Assembly: GCA_030159075.1 (NCBI GenBank)
Contig: BROG01001181.1
Span: 1-64,000 of the forward strand
DNA length: 64,000 nucleotides
DNA from: Atrina japonica
Lineage: Eukaryota; Mollusca; Bivalvia; Pterioida; Pinnidae
Direction of reading: 5' to 3'
The position numbers and the translations under genes are program-made. Positions within the stretch are counted from its first letter, which is position 1. Each line of letters starts with the position of its first letter. Under the pieces are notes generated by a model. That model was not told the origin of the DNA. It did no database searches and was given only the letters and a program-made list of their open reading frames with translations. This document shows positions 63,655 through 64,000 of the stretch, in pieces.

Positions 63655-63718
63655 CTGAAAAAAAGTGTCAATAACCATGGTAACCAAACGAAGATGAAAC
63701 CTTGTTTTATCATGTTAG

Positions 63719-63855
63719 ATATGGATTTTCCACATATTTTCATGTGCTATATCCATATATTTCCAGTGGATTTTTCACATATTTTTTGTGCTATATCCAT
63801 ATATTTCCAGTGGATTTTTCACATATTTTTTGTGCCATATATTTCAGTGGATTTT
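63719..63855. repeat. tandem array, ~48-bp unit, ~3 copies
   Basis: ATATTTCCAGTGGATTTTTC and ACATATTTTTTGTGCTATAT recur. The array leads into a GACA run. Confidence 0.88.
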
Positions 63856-63857
63856 CC

Positions 63858-64000
63858 ACAGACAGACAGACAGGGGATGCTTACTCCTCCATGGCACCTG
63901 ATCCCACCTCTTGGTTTCCAGAGGTCCGTGTTTGTCCATTTTTTATCGGATTTGTATCTATGTCCTGGACATTCTATTGATTTACACTTTGGTATCTGAG
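63858..64000 (+). mobile_element. GGCACCTGATCCC-family element, cut by the window end
   Basis: GACAGACAGACAGGGGATGC, TTACTCCTCCATGGCACCTG, ATCCCACC and TTGTATCTATGTCCTGGACA, matching 7990-8100. Confidence 0.7.

Overview
This window looks like animal nuclear DNA, most probably from a mollusc and likely a bivalve. That is an inference from three things: one protein is split over many small GT-AG exons; the intergenic and intronic DNA is AT-rich; and the dispersed repeats are of kinds common in bivalve genomes (tRNA-headed SINEs, foldback MITEs, an element reading GATGCTTACT...GGCACCTGATCCC, and an element beginning ACAAGAGGCCCATGG). The species cannot be told from the sequence.

A single recognisable cellular gene fills most of the window. 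It is NBAS (neuroblastoma-amplified sequence, the animal relative of yeast Sec39/Dsl3), on the minus strand from about 63654 down to a stop codon at 6576. I resolved 34 coding exons (called W1 to W34 here, in transcript order). They join in phase into 1416 residues plus a stop, with no frame break. This is roughly the C-terminal 60 percent of the protein; the N-terminal part lies beyond the right edge. The protein is known as the scaffold of the NRZ tether (NBAS-RINT1-ZW10) at the ER, which receives COPI vesicles from the Golgi. It has also been linked to nonsense-mediated decay.

The introns are extraordinary. By my count about fifty tandem arrays (unit 15 to about 290 bp) make up some 45 percent of the window. 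At least eight arrays have a unit that contains the last 13 to 59 bases of an NBAS exon plus its 5' splice site (W4, W7, W8, W11, W20, W22, W24, W26). At least four have a unit that contains the first bases of an exon plus its 3' splice site (W8, W12, W19, W28). In the intron between W11 and W12 the two kinds meet, so the whole intron consists of copies of its own two splice junctions. This is the most unusual feature of the window.

Layout: 1-6575 is intergenic or 3' UTR sequence with dispersed and tandem repeats. 6576-17899 holds exons W34 to W27, with SINE and MITE insertions and decayed THAP and YqaJ domain remnants at 12785-13868. 19924-32431 holds W26 to W22 and the longest intron (25984-32312), which is mostly two long arrays. 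33329-55590 holds W21 to W5 with many arrays. 56225-61745 is two very long arrays on either side of W4. 61868-63654 holds W3 to W1. No rRNA, functional tRNA, CRISPR or second intact gene was seen.
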